A stretch of 13,421 nt of DNA from NCBI GenBank assembly GCA_902797585.1, contig CADBTK010000070.1:1-13421 (forward strand), in the 5' to 3' direction. The notes under the pieces were generated by a model that had not been told where the DNA came from, ran no database searches, and worked only from the letters and a program-made list of their open reading frames with translations. The position numbers and the translations under genes are program-made. This document shows, piece after piece, positions 11,954 to 13,421 of the stretch. The stretch comes from Erysipelothrix rhusiopathiae (GTDB lineage: Bacteria; Bacillota_I; Bacilli_A; Erysipelotrichales; Erysipelotrichaceae). Numbering within the stretch: position 1 is the stretch's first letter; each line of letters begins with the position of its first letter.

Positions 11954-13421
11954 TTTTTCTTCCTCCCAGTTTTCTACTTCTTCTTTTTCAGCTATATATT
12001 TTGGTTTAAATTTTCGCAAACGCAAGGCATTGGATACTACGGTCACTGAACTTAGTGACATGGCAGCTGCGGCAAACATTGGCGATAGTTGCCATCCAAA
12101 GATTGGATAGAATACACCCGCCGCAATCGGGATACCAATCACATTATAGAAAAAGGCCCAAAATAAATTCTCTTTAATATTTTTAATGACCGCTCGACTT
12201 AAATCAATCGCATTATTCACATCGTGCAAACTATCTTTCATCAATATGATATCGGCGGAATCCATCGCAATATCGGTTCCTGCACCAATCGCTATCCCTA
12301 CATCACTTCGTACAAGTGCAGGAGCATCGTTGATTCCATCCCCTACCATAGCCACTTTTTGTCCTTGGTTTTGTAAATCATGCACATGTTTTTCTTTATC
12401 GGCAGGCAACACTTCACTAATCACTTGATCAAGCGATAAAGACTGCGCTAAGTGGTTGGCAGTATTTTCATTATCCCCTGTCAACATAGCAACCGATAAG
12501 CCTTGTTTCTTAAAGGCTTCAATGGCACTTTGACTCTCTTTTCGGATTGTATCGGCTACCCCAACGATTCCACTTACATGTCCATCTTGTCCAAAGAGTA
12601 AAGGCGTCATCCCTTTTCTTTGCATATCCAATAGCGTTTCTTTTTGTTCGTTCGTTATTTCTATATGGTTTTCTTCCATATATTTTTGATTTCCACCAAA
12701 GATTTCTTTTCCTTGGACTTTTCCTTTGACGCCTCGTCCACTGGTGTTTTCAAAGTCAGTACAAGGGTTCAATTTTATTTGTCTTCGACTTGCTTCTTTG
12801 ATTATAGCTTTTGCGAGTGGATGGGCTGAACCTTGTTCAAGACTAGCAGCTAATAAGAGAAAAGACTCTTCATTTTCTTTAGTAACAATACGTTGTACAC
12901 TAGGTTTTCCTAAAGTAATCGTCCCTGTTTTATCTAGAACAATGGTATCAATGGATTGTAGTGTTTCTAATGCTTGAGCCGACTTTAATAAAATACCGAG
13001 TTCCGCTGCTTTTCCTGTTCCTACCATAATCGCAACAGGGGTAGCCAAACCAAGGGCACAAGGACACGATATCACTAAGACACTAATCGCATTATTTAAT
13101 GCCATTTGAAAATTATGACTTACTAACATCCAAATCACAAACGTGACTAGCGCAATCCCAATCACCGTTGGCACAAAGATTCCGGCTACTTTATCGGCAA
13201 TTCGTGCAATCGGCGCTTTAGAGTTACTCGCTTGATCGACTAAACGAATAATTTGGGCCAGTGTTGAATCTTGACCTACTTTCTCGGCACGGAATTTAAA
13301 CGTTCCATTTTCATTCATCGTAGCCGATAGTACTGATTGACCCACCTGTTTTTCAACCGGCATACTTTCTCCTGTAATGGCACTTTGATCTAAATAACCC
13401 ATTCCTTCTATAATCGTTCCA
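11744..13421 (-). CDS. copA: Cu(I)-exporting P-type ATPase with C-terminal CopZ-like domain, N-terminus outside window
   Basis: The C-terminal part of a copper-exporting P1B-ATPase. The frame is open to the window edge, reading GTIIEGMGYLDQ, so the true start is upstream. Numbered from the Met at 13402: TGES 10-13, the ion-pathway CPC 113-115, phosphorylated Asp157 in DKTGTIT, the HP motif 194-195, GDGIND 354-359, and the Cu(I)-specific YN (419-420) and MSLSS (448-452) in the last two membrane helices. The ATPase would normally end near RLRKFKP (461-467). Here a short acidic linker, then a complete heavy-metal-associated domain follows with GMMCPHC (Cys495, Cys498). HMA domains are usually N-terminal in CopA, so a C-terminal one that equals a whole CopZ is unusual. 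The junction contains a six-A run and a Shine-Dalgarno. Confidence 0.93.
   Translation of the reverse strand, partial: GTIIEGMGYLDQSAITGESMPVEKQVGQSVLSATMNENGTFKFRAEKVGQDSTLAQIIRLVDQASNSKAPIARIADKVAGIFVPTVIGIALVTFVIWMLVSHNFQMALNNAISVLVISCPCALGLATPVAIMVGTGKAAELGILLKSAQALETLQSIDTIVLDKTGTITLGKPSVQRIVTKENEESFLLLAASLEQGSAHPLAKAIIKEASRRQIKLNPCTDFENTSGRGVKGKVQGKEIFGGNQKYMEENHIEITNEQKETLLDMQRKGMTPLLFGQDGHVSGIVGVADTIRKESQSAIEAFKKQGLSVAMLTGDNENTANHLAQSLSLDQVISEVLPADKEKHVHDLQNQGQKVAMVGDGINDAPALVRSDVGIAIGAGTDIAMDSADIILMKDSLHDVNNAIDLSRAVIKNIKENLFWAFFYNVIGIPIAAGVFYPIFGWQLSPMFAAAAMSLSSVTVVSNALRLRKFKPKYIAEKEEVENWEEEKMKRVLKVDGMMCPHCQANVKKTLESIEGITEVEVSLENKEATFMAEKSVSEETIKQAITDAGYTPLELQ

Overview
The window looks like a chromosomal stretch of a low-GC, Gram-positive anaerobe (Bacillota). 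An Erysipelotrichia-like gut organism is a reasonable guess, not a demonstrated one. The clues are AT-rich codon use, strong AGGAGG-type ribosome sites on many genes, a Gram-positive lipoprotein, the MEP-pathway enzyme IspD and the oxygen-sensitive class III ribonucleotide reductase NrdD/NrdG. I see no phage, insertion sequence, CRISPR array, tRNA or rRNA.

Layout. 1-822 (+): the end of a HAD-family phosphatase/phosphoglucomutase gene, followed 3 nt later by a small nitroreductase. 846-1607 (-): a DeoR/GlpR-type regulator. 1683-2165 (+): a cyclophilin, divergent from the regulator over a 75-bp region with overlapping promoters. 2197-4524 (-): a CtpE-like cation P-type ATPase. 4569-5216 (-): ispD. 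5329-6681 (+): a lipoprotein with two FxLYD-like domains. 6711-7955 (-): a COG0523/CobW GTPase metallochaperone with a 25-histidine tract. About 8013-8189 (-): a possible small unknown gene with its own terminator. 8217-8819 (+): an XRE-S24 self-cleaving repressor (LexA/HdiR-like). 8966-11716 (+): nrdD and nrdG. 11744-13421 (-): the C-terminal part of a Cu(I)-exporting CopA ATPase fused in frame to a CopZ-like domain; it continues past the window edge.

The genes are compact. Convergent pairs share bidirectional terminators whose arms touch or overlap stop codons. Three themes recur: metal homeostasis (CtpE-like ATPase, CobW chaperone, CopA-CopZ), DNA precursor supply and stress response (S24 repressor beside nrdDG, with a shared TGCAACT motif upstream of both), and anaerobic metabolism.

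The most unusual signals are these. (1) The CopA-CopZ fusion hinges on a six-A run. With one A fewer, the ATPase would end at a TGA that overlaps the CopZ ATG, and that ATG still has a well-placed Shine-Dalgarno sequence. (2) Three genes (the CtpE-like ATPase, ispD and the S24 repressor) have no Shine-Dalgarno and have a -10 box 6-9 nt before the ATG, which predicts leaderless mRNAs. (3) A strong hairpin lies between nrdD and nrdG. (4) Inverted repeats sharing TGCAACT lie at the S24 repressor and nrdD promoters. No clearly new multi-gene system is visible; the novelty is mostly regulatory.
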